In this document: positions 12,059 through 21,200 of the stretch, piece by piece
How positions within the stretch are numbered: position 1 is the first letter of the stretch
Layout of the letters: every line of letters begins with the position of its first letter
DNA from: Fasciola hepatica
Lineage: Eukaryota; Platyhelminthes; Trematoda; Plagiorchiida; Fasciolidae
DNA: 64,000 bases
NCBI GenBank assembly: GCA_948099385.1
Contig: CANUEZ040000168.1
Span: 621,501 to 685,500 of the forward strand
Direction of reading: 5' to 3'
The notes under the pieces: generated by a model
Database searches by the model: none
Told to the model about the DNA's origin: nothing
Seen by the model: the letters and a program-made list of their open reading frames with translations, nothing else
Made by a program: the position numbers and the translations under genes

Positions 12059-12579
12059 TCCTTCTGAATGGGCCGACGAGATCTGCTGATCCAACGGCCA
12101 CAAAGGACACCTATTCAACTGCCTGATCCGGCATTCCAGAGGAGGCGAACGAACCGTACAGCAGGTCACCGGCTCCTCTGGGAACACCCTGCTGCCTTGC
12201 AGTCTGCACTTGGGTGTGCAAGGGCTAGAGGTGCAACCTCGAACAAAAAGGCCGAACGGTGCTGGGGACACCGCTTCGTACCCTACTCCCGCGACTCTAT
12301 GGTTATTCACGAAACCTTCGCGATGTCCATGGAGCCGACTTGTCCTCTCGCAGGAGATAGTCGTGTAAAAGTAAAAGTAGAAGTAAGTCGCGTAAGTCCC
12401 AGATCGTCCAAAGTGGATTGTTGGGTCGATGCTTCGAGTGGAGTCCCTTGGTTTTCCATGTGCACTTCCTCTCCACCTGTGGACGTAGTTGCTAGGTGGA
12501 AGGCAATAGCGTCTGAGACCACTTGGCGCTTCCTCGTTGATCCTACGACTGCTTTTCGATTGCAAGGCGCCGTTGTCTA
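12059..12579. mobile_element. RTE-A leader (+) and linker (-) fragments, right copy
   Basis: Duplicate of 2480-3000. The leader-like part is at 12059-12314 and the linker part at 12399-12579, in opposite orientations. A minus frame runs 11951-12820 through this region and into RTE-A, but only its RTE-A end is homologous protein; the rest is an out-of-frame shadow. Confidence 0.6.
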
Positions 12580-12764
12580 ATTGTCTCGTTTGAAAGCTTT
12601 TCGTGCCACACCACTCAGTATCCGTCGAAGCCACTTCCAGCTTTCTGATGTCCTCCACGCGTAGTGACCATGTCCCGCAGCCGTGGGTTAGTATTGGGCG
12701 TATAGCGACCCGGAAGACGCGGATTTTGGTTCGGAGGCTGATTTCGTCTTGCGCCCAGAGTACA

Positions 12765-14432
12765 TTACGAAGGCTGAAGAAACGCAGACCTGGCGTTGTC
12801 AATGCGCAACTTGAATACATCTTTGGCTTGGCCGCTTAGGGCGATCGTAGAGCCCAGATATTTGTACGCCGGGACGTGTCCAATTTGTTCGCCGTCCAAG
12901 TATATCGGGGGAGTGGACTGTCCAGTGCACGTCGAAAGGCTCTTGGTCTCCGACGTACTGATTTCTAGTCCCATGGATTTCGCGAAGGATTCTACGCGGC
13001 TGAGAACCAGCTGTAAGGCAGTTGGACCATCTCGAAGGATGACGATGTCGTCTGCGAATTCTAGATAGGCGAGGAAAACATCGGTGCCCAACTGAATACC
13101 AGGGTAATCGGTGAACATCTGGCACATTATCCAATCGATTGTGTAGTTGAACAGCGCTAGCGACAAGAGACAGCCTTGTCTAACAAGGCAGTTGGGGGGA
13201 AGTCATTGGAATCCTCTACATAGAGTCGTGTTCTCGCGCGGGTATTTGTGTAGTACTACCTCATGAGACTAAGAAGCTTCCGAGGTATTCCATCCGCTTG
13301 AAGTGTAGTCCAGAACGATTCTCTGACAACCGAGTCGAAGGCAGCACGAAAATCAATAAAACAAGCTACAGTCGGTTGGTGAAACTTGTACCGATGTCCC
13401 ATAACTCGGCGGGAGGTGAATATTTGATCTGCGCACCGTCTGCCAGGGCGGGAGCCTTCTCGTTCCGCTGCGCCCAAAAGCGGTTCAACAAAAGCACGGC
13501 GAAAATCATGGCGGCCACATAGATTAAACTGATGTCACGGTAGTTTTCACACACGGCCCTATCACCTTTGTTTGGAAGAGGGAGTAGGACTGAGTTCCCC
13601 CAGTCCGCTGGGAATCGTTCTTTTTCCCAGACTGAATAAAACGGGGGGTGCAGTGGCTAGAGTAGTATCGAAAGACAATTTATGTCTCCGGTGCGTTGCC
13701 ATCTTCTCCAGGGGATTTCCGGCTCTTCAGCTTGAGTATTACGTCGATGATTTCGTCTCGGCTCGGTGGGTTGTTATTAACGTCATAGCTCTCGCTCTGG
13801 ACTGCTGGGATTTGGGAAGCAGAGCTTGCTGCCGGATGGTGCAATAGACATTCGACGTATTCGGTGCATCTCTGCATCTTTTTGGCCTGCTCAGAAATGA
13901 GCCGCCCAGCAGCATCGCAAAAGAGGCGCTCTGTCGGCTGTCGCTTAACAGATGCAGTGCGGATTAGACGGGAGAGTTTTGAGAAGTCCCCGCAGTTGAC
14001 CGCAGTCTTCATGGTTTCCGTGATTTCGGTCCAGTAATTGTTGCGGTCGCCTATGACCGAGCGGGTGACTTTGTGTCGGGCATCTCTAGCCCTTCCGGTT
14101 AATAGCAGACTCGCCCTTGAGATCCAGTCTTTCCGTCGTCGTCGCGTAAATCCCAATTCATCTAAAGCTGATTGTTGGGTCGATGCTTTAAGTGGAGTCC
14201 ACTGATCTCCCACGTGTAATTCCTCTCCACATATGAACGTGGTGGCTAGGTGGGAGGCAATAACGTCTGAGACCACTTGGCGCTTTCTCGGTGATCCTAA
14301 CACTGCTGTGTTAATTCGCTTCGGGCGCAGTTTTTGCGGCGATTGACTAGGTGAATATAGAAGCGTGAACGGACGACGGCGTAGTCGAAGCCATTCTTGT
14401 TGTCCGTCTCCGCGCCTCGTTAGGACCGACAA
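12765..14432 (-). pseudogene. RTE-A linker and reverse transcriptase
   Basis: The 250-codon frame 13680-14432 holds the linker, ending at the conserved KLKSRKSPGEDG block that opens the RT fingers. Frame 13256-13477 has GSRPGRRCADQIFTSRRV and CFIDFRAAFDSV, which carries the first catalytic aspartate. Frame 12765-13166 has LEFADDIVIL, the catalytic FADD box, then GLEISTSETK and YKYLGST. Together they form a complete RT core spread over several frames. The FADD residues are intact but shifts and stops make the copy inactive. Confidence 0.88.
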
Positions 14433-15249
14433 TCTTCAGTCGAAGATGACCAGCGTGATCGCACGAGAATGTTGTCGATCTAATGCGTTGTGTGGCCGTC
14501 GTAAGAGTACCACATTAGCAAGTGCTTCTTGGGGTGTTAGAAGCGGGTATTGGTGACGGTTAGGCTGTTAAGGGCTGCAAAGTTGACCAGGCGTTCACCA
14601 TTGCTGCATTGCCGTCCGAGACTACATTTCCCCAAAATGTGGCTAGTTGCTTGGGTGGAGGGACCAGTGCGGGCGTTCCAGTCCCCCGAAACCAGGAGAA
14701 TGTCACGTTTCGGGACGCTGTTTATTGCCTCTTGTAGCCTATCGTGAAATTCATCCTTTGCTGCTTCTTCGACTGCAACTGTCGGGGCATAGACCGCAAC
14801 AACCGGTGCGTTCAAGCGTGAGGCGCGAAAACGAGCTAAGACGATCCGAGGGAATATCGGGTTCCATGAAAGCAGTGTTTTTTTTAGCCTTTTTGCTGAC
14901 AGATACCGCGACGCCATGGAGACCAGAGCTGTCCGTGGGTCCACTATGATAGAGGTGGTAACTGTCGTCTACTCCGGGAACCTTTATACACCGGGTACGA
15001 GAATTCGGCAGCCCGAACTCCGGGGAGACATGCGATTTCGATGCGGTAGTTATGTAGCGTCCGTGCAGCGATGGTTTGGCTTCCGACGTCCAAGAGTGTT
15101 GTCACATTCCAGCAGGCGATCTGGATACGATTTCGCGTCTTGAGGCCCCCGGCTAGCATACTTGTCACCCCGGCCGCGGGGAGAACACGAGGCGCGTCGC
15201 TTACCGGGGACGCCGTAGCATGAGCGATGTGTGTGAGGGAACTTGTCAT
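14362..15249 (-). pseudogene. RTE-A endonuclease domain
   Basis: Frames 14944-15249 and 14537-14944 give the exonuclease-endonuclease-phosphatase fold. RIQIACWNVTTLLDVGSQT is the N-terminal block with the metal-site asparagine. AVYAPT and DILLVSGDWNARTG form the central block with the catalytic aspartate and asparagine. A further frame near 14362-14500 contains HPKKHLLMWYS and a following IDNILV, equivalent to the usual C-terminal block. The domain nicks target DNA to prime reverse transcription. Frameshifts separate the three blocks. Confidence 0.85.
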
Positions 15250-16690
15250 GGAAGAGTCTTGGGAGTTTGGTACAAAGTGGCGTCCGCAGCGCCACTCGGC
15301 TTTATGTTCGAGGCAGCAACTCTAGCCTGTGCACAATCAAGTGCTACCTGTCGGGTAACAGGAAGTTTTTGTGTTGAGAGCCGGTGACCAAGCGAGCGGT
15401 TCATACGTCTTTTGGACGGTGGTCCACCAATCCAGGAGGCCCAACGCGTCCTACTGATCTTGATGCATGGTCGCCGGTGGCTCTATCAGACCGCGGAGTT
15501 TTGTCAACTCCAGTAAAAGTGCTGAGCCACTGTGTTTGAAAGTAGACAAAAGAAAACCCATCCGGTCCGGCAGCCTTATGTTGTTTAAGGTAGCCCATCT
15601 CACGAAGAATCTCCGTTTCTGACGGAGAACTGGTATCTACAAGAGCTGTACCCATTGTGCTAGTGATCAAACCTGGAGAGGATAAAGGCCAATTAAACTG
15701 CTTCTCGGAGTACTAAGACCAGCGAATTATACGACGCTCCCGAGTTTGAATCAGTGAGCCGTTCGCTTCCTTGATTAATTCACTTACGCCTGGGTCACGT
15801 GGACCGGTTTGTCTCATCAGACGATACAAGTTTGCGACTGTTGCCAATCGCCGCAGCTTTTTCCATCTCCCTACACTTCGTAATCCACCGCTTCTAACGA
15901 TCATTTCTCGGGCTCCTAATCAACTGGCGTTTGAGACATCTCCGTGCCTCATCGTATCTGGAATCCATTGGAATCGTTCTGTGCACATCTAACAGCTCAA
16001 CTGAAGATGCAAATATTCATGGTTTCGCCATGTGTCTAGTTGCTGGACCTTGGGAAGCATCAACAGCCGCACGTAGAGCCTGTTTAATCACTGTCCATCG
16101 CTCTTCTGGATCCCGGACATTTGACTACACCGATAACCTAGTGGATAATTCTGTTTGTAAAACAATTCATTGGTTATCGTCCAATAGCAGCCGCTTCATG
16201 TAGCTTGGTGAGTATCGCGTCCAAACTGCTCACTGGCCCGATTATCCAGTGCCCGCGATGTGTACGCGCCGGAATCAAGCCGGTTTCAGACCCGGTTGGA
16301 GTCATATCGACCACATCTTTGCTCTTCGGAAAATCTTATAGCACAAGGCCCGCAATGTCTTTTTGATCTAAAAACAGCGTGCGATTCAGTTGACGGCACA
16401 GTTCTCTGGCACTGCCGCCCACTAAAAAGTGTCACAGAAATATTCTTTTCTTTTCCAATGCTTGTATGCGAACAGCCGAAGCCGAGCTCGTGCTCACGGC
16501 GATCTTTTCCCCGAGTTTGCCACGGAAAGCGGTGTTCGTCAGGGTGGCCTCCTTTCATCCTACCTCTTCAATTTTGTGATTGAAGTGATTCTTGAGATAG
16601 CCCTATCTTAGTGTGAGAATAGCGGTATAGATTTTTTTTCTCAGCCAGTGAACTGTCTGACTTGGAATAAGTGGATGATATTCTTTTTCG
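15211..16690 (+). repeat. Left arm of a 1.48 kb inverted repeat
   Basis: Pairs with 19604-21083 on the opposite strand; matching coordinates sum to 36294, so the axis is at about 18147. Identical protein fragments are encoded in mirror positions, for example 15401-15670 minus and 20624-20893 plus. Differences are few, such as 16269 region Pro versus Ser and one His versus Arg codon. The outer limit falls at the word ACGCC near 15211. Beyond it this arm continues into RTE-A while the other arm continues into an RTE-C tail. Confidence 0.93.
15401..16203 (-). pseudogene. RTE-B linker region (inverted piece of left arm)
   Basis: Minus-strand reading gives, in order, a DPEERW block near 16110, the frame 15713-15904 with SVGRWKKLRRLATVANLYRL and GPRDPGVSELIKEANGSL, then frame 15401-15670 with MGYLKQHKAAGPDGFSF. 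The last is the block that opens the RT domain. At 15480 it changes into the RTE-A leader. It lies head to head with the RT piece at 16204, on the other strand. Confidence 0.82.
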
Positions 16691-17070
16691 GGTCATGTTG
16701 CACGCATGCCCATCGAGACACTTTTTCGGCGTACGCTGTTCTCTAATGCAGGTAGTTTATAGACGCCATGTCGAGGCAGTCAGTTCATGACATGGAAGAA
16801 GGGTATGAAAACCTTGACCAGTGGTCTTGGCCACGTAGTGCTTGTTAAACTTCCAAGTAGGAGTCCACGTGATCCGCGCACTAAGTGGTTGAAGACATTA
16901 GGTGATATGGTTAGGTGCGGCGGCCAGTGGAGTAGCTGCATTCGGACTTTTTCTTCGTCCTCTTGATCTTAGCTTGATACTTTGACTTTTCGAATCTTTG
17001 GCACTATGTTCCTATTCTTTTCGCTCTTTACTCGACGTAACTGATAGGTAGCAAACGAAACCAGACCACC
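16204..17070 (+). pseudogene. RTE-B reverse transcriptase with internal deletion, plus 3' end
   Basis: Plus-strand pieces read SLVSIASKLLTG at 16206, a degraded FRPG block, DLKTACDSVDGTVLW at 16360, then SRSRARAHGDLFPEFATESG and VRQGGLLSSYLFNFVIEV at 16480-16600. The reading then jumps near 16685, before the YADD box, to the C-terminal part: THAHRD near 16705 and a stretch to 17070 matching the 3' end of the RTE-B copy at 36.2-36.5 kb. With the oppositely oriented linker directly upstream, this has the layout produced by twin priming: 5' piece inverted, 3' piece direct, bases lost at the joint. Confidence 0.82.
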
Positions 17071-17074
17071 GAAG

Positions 17075-17690
17075 TTCAGGTTGATGGTTGAATAAACTGA
17101 ACTGAAGCAGCTCCGTACGACGATCTGTTTCGGCATTGCTTCGATCATCGAAGAGGTGCAAGCTGAAGCGCGCGGACAAGAGCGTGATCAGAGTCCACAA
17201 ACATGGACCAAAATGATCGAGTCTCGAATTTATACGCGCCAGCGATAACCGATAGCAATATGGTAGATCTGCGTCCAACGCTGTGAAGGCGCAGGAGGAT
17301 GCCAGTTTAGCCGGTGTCGCATTTTGTGCGGGAAATTCGTACTCGTCAGGAATAATCCATCTTCCCACGTAGTTGAATGAGCCGATCACCGTCATCAGTT
17401 CGATCGGCTGGAACGCAATATCGGCCTCCCATATCCCTCTCTGTCTTTTCTAGGCTTTCGACTTGAGCATCAGCAACAATCATGATGCCCGTAGAGCGCA
17501 CACTGCGGAGCAGCTGGTAGAATTCATCTTTAGACTGAGCCACAGTCAGTTGAGGCATACACAGAAACGACAAACAGTAATCGGCGCTTCAGTCTAGTGC
17601 TGTTGACACGCACAGAACCATTAAACCGAACTGCATAAAGACGGCGGTTGACTGGGACCCAGGCGAGCAGTGCACACAGGTAAAGTCCCT
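17075..17690 (-). pseudogene. RTE-B endonuclease, C-terminal half
   Basis: Minus frames 17346-17573 and 17012-17395 plus the stretch up to 17690 match the endonuclease of the RTE-B copy at 38.6-39.3 kb. Visible blocks are LLFVVSVYASTDC near 17580, KDEFYQLLRSVRSTGIMIV, and RYCVPADRTDDGDRLIQL. The catalytic VVAGDFN-type block is replaced by IVADAQV. The N-terminal half of the same domain is found on the other strand at 19210-19486. Confidence 0.8.
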
Positions 17691-18284
17691 TGAATTGCAG
17701 AACCAAGTTGGGATAATAGTTCGTAAAATGCCCTAGTCTTAAGTGTTTACACTTTTTGATATCATATTTCTGTATCTCAAGGAATAGTGCCTATTCGAAA
17801 ATTAACACCGTGGTTCAATAACTTACTCACTTGACGTGATTTGGTAAGGATCAGTATTCACACGCGGACAATGTCCTGGGATTTTTTTTGCACGTAATGG
17901 TTTATCAGCTGTTGGAGTTCCACTTTGGAAGCTATAAGAATGACATTCTGCTATGGATTTTCGGAATGAGTTCGATCAGCAAGAGGTTTTGGGGCGTTTC
18001 TGGCTTCAGATGGAGTTCGGCTATGGTCTTCACAAGTTCTGTGTTTTGTTTCGGCTTCCTAGCATCATCAAAAAGGCCATCCATCCTAAACTCATCGAAC
18101 CGGGACCGCTTCGGCAACACATGTTTGCTCAGGTCCAGAGAACGTTTAGTCTCGAAATCGGTTCGGTCTCAGCCAATCACCTGAGAAGGCGTTTTGGCAA
18201 CAAAATCAATGCGATGAGCGACCTACGCAACTGAAGGCACTGGAAAAGTTTGTCTTTTGCAATTCAGTGCATTGATAAGTCCTT
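17691..18284. other. Unassigned centre of the inverted-repeat loop
   Basis: Contains two overlapping open frames, 17953-18234 (93 codons, plus) and 17888-18184 (plus), and a minus frame at 17932-18120. I recognise none of them, and no copy of this stretch is evident elsewhere in the window. It includes the symmetry axis of the flanking inverted repeat at about 18147. Confidence 0.4.
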
Positions 18285-19486
18285 GGTTACATAGAAAAAC
18301 TGTGCCGAGGGTCTTTAGGAAATCATCGCTCGAAACGCACGTCCCATCCATTCATTATTCAGAAATCCGAAGACTGGTTGTCCCATCATTCTTAATCTCT
18401 TGTTCGTTATCAGTTCACATGATCTTGTAACGAGCACCACCACTACGACTAGAATACACCTTGGCGTGGTGTGATGACTCGCGTGCCTCCATAACCCAAA
18501 GAGCTATGCTGGACGGCTTCTTTAAGCCGGAGATGCAATCAAGTCTGACAGTTCAAAAGGTAGACGCCAGACAAAGTCCAGTCTCAGAACCGGTTGCTGG
18601 ACCACATCTGGTTCTGATCACTATGCCCCTGGAGGGGATACTGAAGCGTACAACGCAGAGAGGAACAGTATACCGGTCTAAACACCTCCGCTAGATAAAC
18701 GTAGGAGTACTTGGGGTTTCTCGACGATGGGAGAAGCCATCGCACTTCATTGAACAGCTATTGCCCACCTAAGATGGACAGCCCCCAGCCCAAAGGATAC
18801 TGCTCCGTCCACGTTCCGCTTGCTCCATTGGGCGCATGGAGCTGAGGACTGAATCCGAAAAGCGGATCGATAACAAAGCACCAGCAAAGACAACACAATG
18901 ATCACAACAATGTGACAGACCAGAAGTTCCTCCACGGATGTTTCGGTCACGTTCCCCTGCTGGGATAATGCCCCACTGCCTTGTGGGCGAGACTTTTGAG
19001 TCAAATGCTTCGGTTAGGGTTCCCAAAGAAAAACCCCTTCTGCGATGTGAGGGCGGCAAATCGTGATGCGCCCAGAAATCTCCAGCGATCCGTCGGGGAT
19101 CATTCCTGTGTGTGCTGCTAATTCTTCAAGTTCCAGTTCTAAGTGCGTACGAGTAGTCACAGTAGGTCGTGCTCTCGCAAAGAGACAGGGGAAAAAGAGA
19201 ATCTTTTCATCGAACTGAGCATTCTCTCCACGTAGCTGCTTTCTATGTCCTCACACTCTGCCAAACAGGGCCACAGGATGCCCTAGCAAAAACTCTTGAA
19301 ACCTTTAACATGGACTTGTGTTGTCCCATAACACACATACAACATCTGAATTCGGTGTCAACACTTCGCTCCTCAGCTACAAGCTCCGTTTCCCGTTTCA
19401 CTCTTCGCCTATGGGATGGTTCGGTGTCTAGTGCTCATGGTCAGGTTGGCGTTGGCGTCGCTCGGAGCGTGAAAGTTTGGTTCTGA
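18285..19486 (+). mobile_element. RTE-B 5' leader and endonuclease N-terminal half
   Basis: 18290-19060 is the reverse complement, with small gaps, of 39760-40550, the leader of the RTE-B copy at 36-40 kb. Shared words include CGAAACGCACGTCCCATCCA and GGACAGCCCCCAGCCCAAAG. A shorter part (18460-18620) also matches the RTE-C leader at 28570-28720. Further downstream the plus frame 19169-19486 gives LHVAAFYVLTLCQTGPQDAL and LAKTLETFNMDLC, the N-terminal endonuclease block, where the usual form is AAFNVRTLCQ. The domain is cut at 19486, where an inverted RT fragment begins. Confidence 0.82.
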
Positions 19487-19488
19487 GC

Positions 19489-20100
19489 GGCTGCAGTCCT
19501 GCAGCAGCATTTTACACTTTTAAAGTGCAAAATGAATCCCGAACAACGCTACACTGTTGTTAAGGCTACCTAAGAGAGCTTGCAACTTGCCTGGATCTTC
19601 ACCCAGAAGAAGAATATCGTCCACTTATTCCAAGTCAGACAGTTCACTGGCTGAGAAAAAAATCTATACCGCTATTCTCACACTAAGATAGGGCTATCTC
19701 AAGAATCACTTCAATCACAAAATTGAAGAGGTAGGATGAAAGGAGGCCACCCTGACGAACACCGCTTTCCGTGGCAAACTCGGGGAAAAGATCGCCGTGA
19801 GCACGAGCTCGGCTTCGGCTGTTCGCATACAAGCATTGGAAAAGAAAAGAATATTTCTGTGACACTTTTTAGTGGGCGGCAGCGCCAGAGAACTGTGCCG
19901 TCAACTGAATCGCACGCTGTTTTTAGATCAAAAAGACATTGCGGGCCTTGTGCTATAAGATTTTCCGAAGAGCAAAGATGTGGTCGATATGACTCCAACC
20001 GGGTCTGAAACCGGCTTGATTCCGACGCGTACACATCGCGGGCACTGGATAATCGGGCCAGTGAGCAGTTTGGACGCGATACTCACCAAGCTACATGAAG
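19489..20100 (-). pseudogene. RTE-B reverse transcriptase core (inverted piece of right arm)
   Basis: Mirror of 16204-16690 but longer at its C-terminal side. On minus it contains the VRQGGLLSSYLFNFVIEV block (19683-19865 frame), then LSDLE and a degraded catalytic box near 19615, then a GEDPGKL-like stretch. It ends at the word CTGCAGTCCTGCAGCAGCAT, which also occurs in the RTE-B copy at 36.94 kb. It lies head to head with the linker piece at 20091. Confidence 0.82.
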
Positions 20101-21083
20101 CGGCTGCTATTGGACGATAACCAATGAATTGTTTTACAAACAGAATTATCCACTAGGTTATCGGTGTAGTCAAATGTCCGGGATCCAGAAGAGCGATGGA
20201 CAGTGATTAAACAGGCTCTACGTGCGGCTGTTGATGCTTCCCAAGGTCCAGCAACTAGACACATGGCGAAACCATGAATATTTGCATCTTCAGTTGAGCT
20301 GTTAGATGTGCACAGAACGATTCCAATGGATTCCAGATACGATGAGGCACGGAGATGTCTCAAACGCCAGTTGATTAGGAGCCCGAGAAATGATCGTTAG
20401 AAGCGGTGGATTACGAAGTGTAGGGAGATGGAAAAAGCTGCGGCGATTGGCAACAGTCGCAAACTTGTATCGTCTGATGAGACAAACCGGTCCACGTGAC
20501 CCAGGCGTAAGTGAATTAATCAAGGAAGCGAACGGCTCACTGATTCAAACTCGGGAGCGTCGTATAATTCGCTGGTCTTAGTACTCCGAGAAGCAGTTTA
20601 ATTGGCCTTTATCCTCTCCAGGTTTGATCACTAGCACAATGGGTACAGCTCTTGTAGATACCAGTTCTCCGTCAGAAACGGAGATTCTTCGTGAGATGGG
20701 CTACCTTAAACAACATAAGGCTGCCGGACCGGATGGGTTTTCTTTTGTCTACTTTCAAACACAGTGGCTCAGCACTTTTACTGGAGTTGACAAAACTCCG
20801 CGGTCTGATAGAGCCACCGGCGACCATGCATCAAGATCAGTAGGACGCGTTGGGCCTCCTGGATTGGTGGACCACCGTCCAAAAGACGTATGAACCGCTC
20901 GCTTGGTCACCGGCTCTCAACACAAAAACTTCCTGTTACCCGACAGGTAGCACTTGATTGTGCACAGGCTAGAGTTGCTGTCTCGAACATAAAGCCGAGT
21001 GGCGCTGCGGACGCCACTTTGTACCAAACTCCCAAGACTCTTCCATGACAAGTTCCCTCACACACATCGCTCATGCTACGGCG
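19604..21083 (-). repeat. Right arm of the 1.48 kb inverted repeat
   Basis: Reverse complement of 15211-16690. The inner limit lies at the word GAATATCGTCCACTTATTCC near 19606; further inside, this arm continues through the RT catalytic region while the left arm has a deletion joint. The outer limit at 21083 abuts a 3' tail of the RTE-C family. Confidence 0.93.
20091..20815 (+). pseudogene. RTE-B linker region, right arm
   Basis: Mirror of 15480-16203, with the same frames now on plus: DPEERWTVIKQALRAAVDAS near 20187, GRWKKLRRLATVANLYRL at 20425, and KQHKAAGPDGFSF at 20705. At about 20815 it changes into an RTE-A leader fragment that ends at 21083. Because both arms carry the same linker/RT head-to-head joint, that joint formed before the arms were duplicated. 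Confidence 0.82.
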
Positions 21084-21200
21084 TGTAGGTCCACTCCCTG
21101 TCCGTCCTGTATATTCACTCTATTCCTGCGTGCAACATGGTAAGAAAGGCAGTGGTCAGTGGGGGTTGCCCTACTGTTTAACGTTGCACGATGATGGTGT
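21084..21200 (+). mobile_element. Short 3' tail of an RTE-C family element
   Basis: Matches 32281-32392, the 3' untranslated end of RTE-C, over about 110 bases. Shared words include GTGTAGGTCCACTCCCTGTC and AAGGCAGTGGTCAGTGGGG. It ends near the GATGATGG tail that becomes a GAT repeat in the full element. It is an extreme 5' truncation, or a remnant cut by the inverted duplication. Confidence 0.8.

Larger units (their letters stand above)
9580..12645. repeat. Right copy of the long direct repeat
   Basis: Same sequence as 1-3066 with the five differences listed there. On its left it continues into gypsy RT, completing the element that is cut off in the left copy. On its right it joins RTE-A at 12646 across a shared 13-base word GAAAGCTGGAAGT (read on minus). 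Left and right copies therefore have different right-hand neighbours. Confidence 0.95.
12646..15480 (-). mobile_element. RTE-A: non-LTR retrotransposon, 5'-complete, 3'-truncated
   Basis: Reading on minus, the parts come in element order: leader (15480-15211), endonuclease (15249-14362), linker (14432-13680) and RT (13680-12646). The organisation, an apurinic-type endonuclease followed by RT in one polyprotein, fits RTE or related clades. The element stops inside the C-terminal region just after a DIRKLEV motif, where it meets the duplicated block through a microhomology. Non-LTR elements normally lose the 5' end, so a missing 3' end points to a rearrangement rather than an aborted insertion. 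Confidence 0.85.

Noticed and set aside
1..12645. The 3 kb direct repeats as LTRs of one giant retrotransposon
   Set aside because: The repeated block contains gag and protease coding sequence that continues into pol outside the repeat, and it ends inside an unrelated RTE-A fragment. Real LTRs would not carry these.
11951..12820. A 289-codon minus-strand gene
   Set aside because: Only its first 60 or so codons are RTE-A protein; the rest reads through the duplicated block in a frame that does not match the homologous linker (the true linker frame is 12307-12522).
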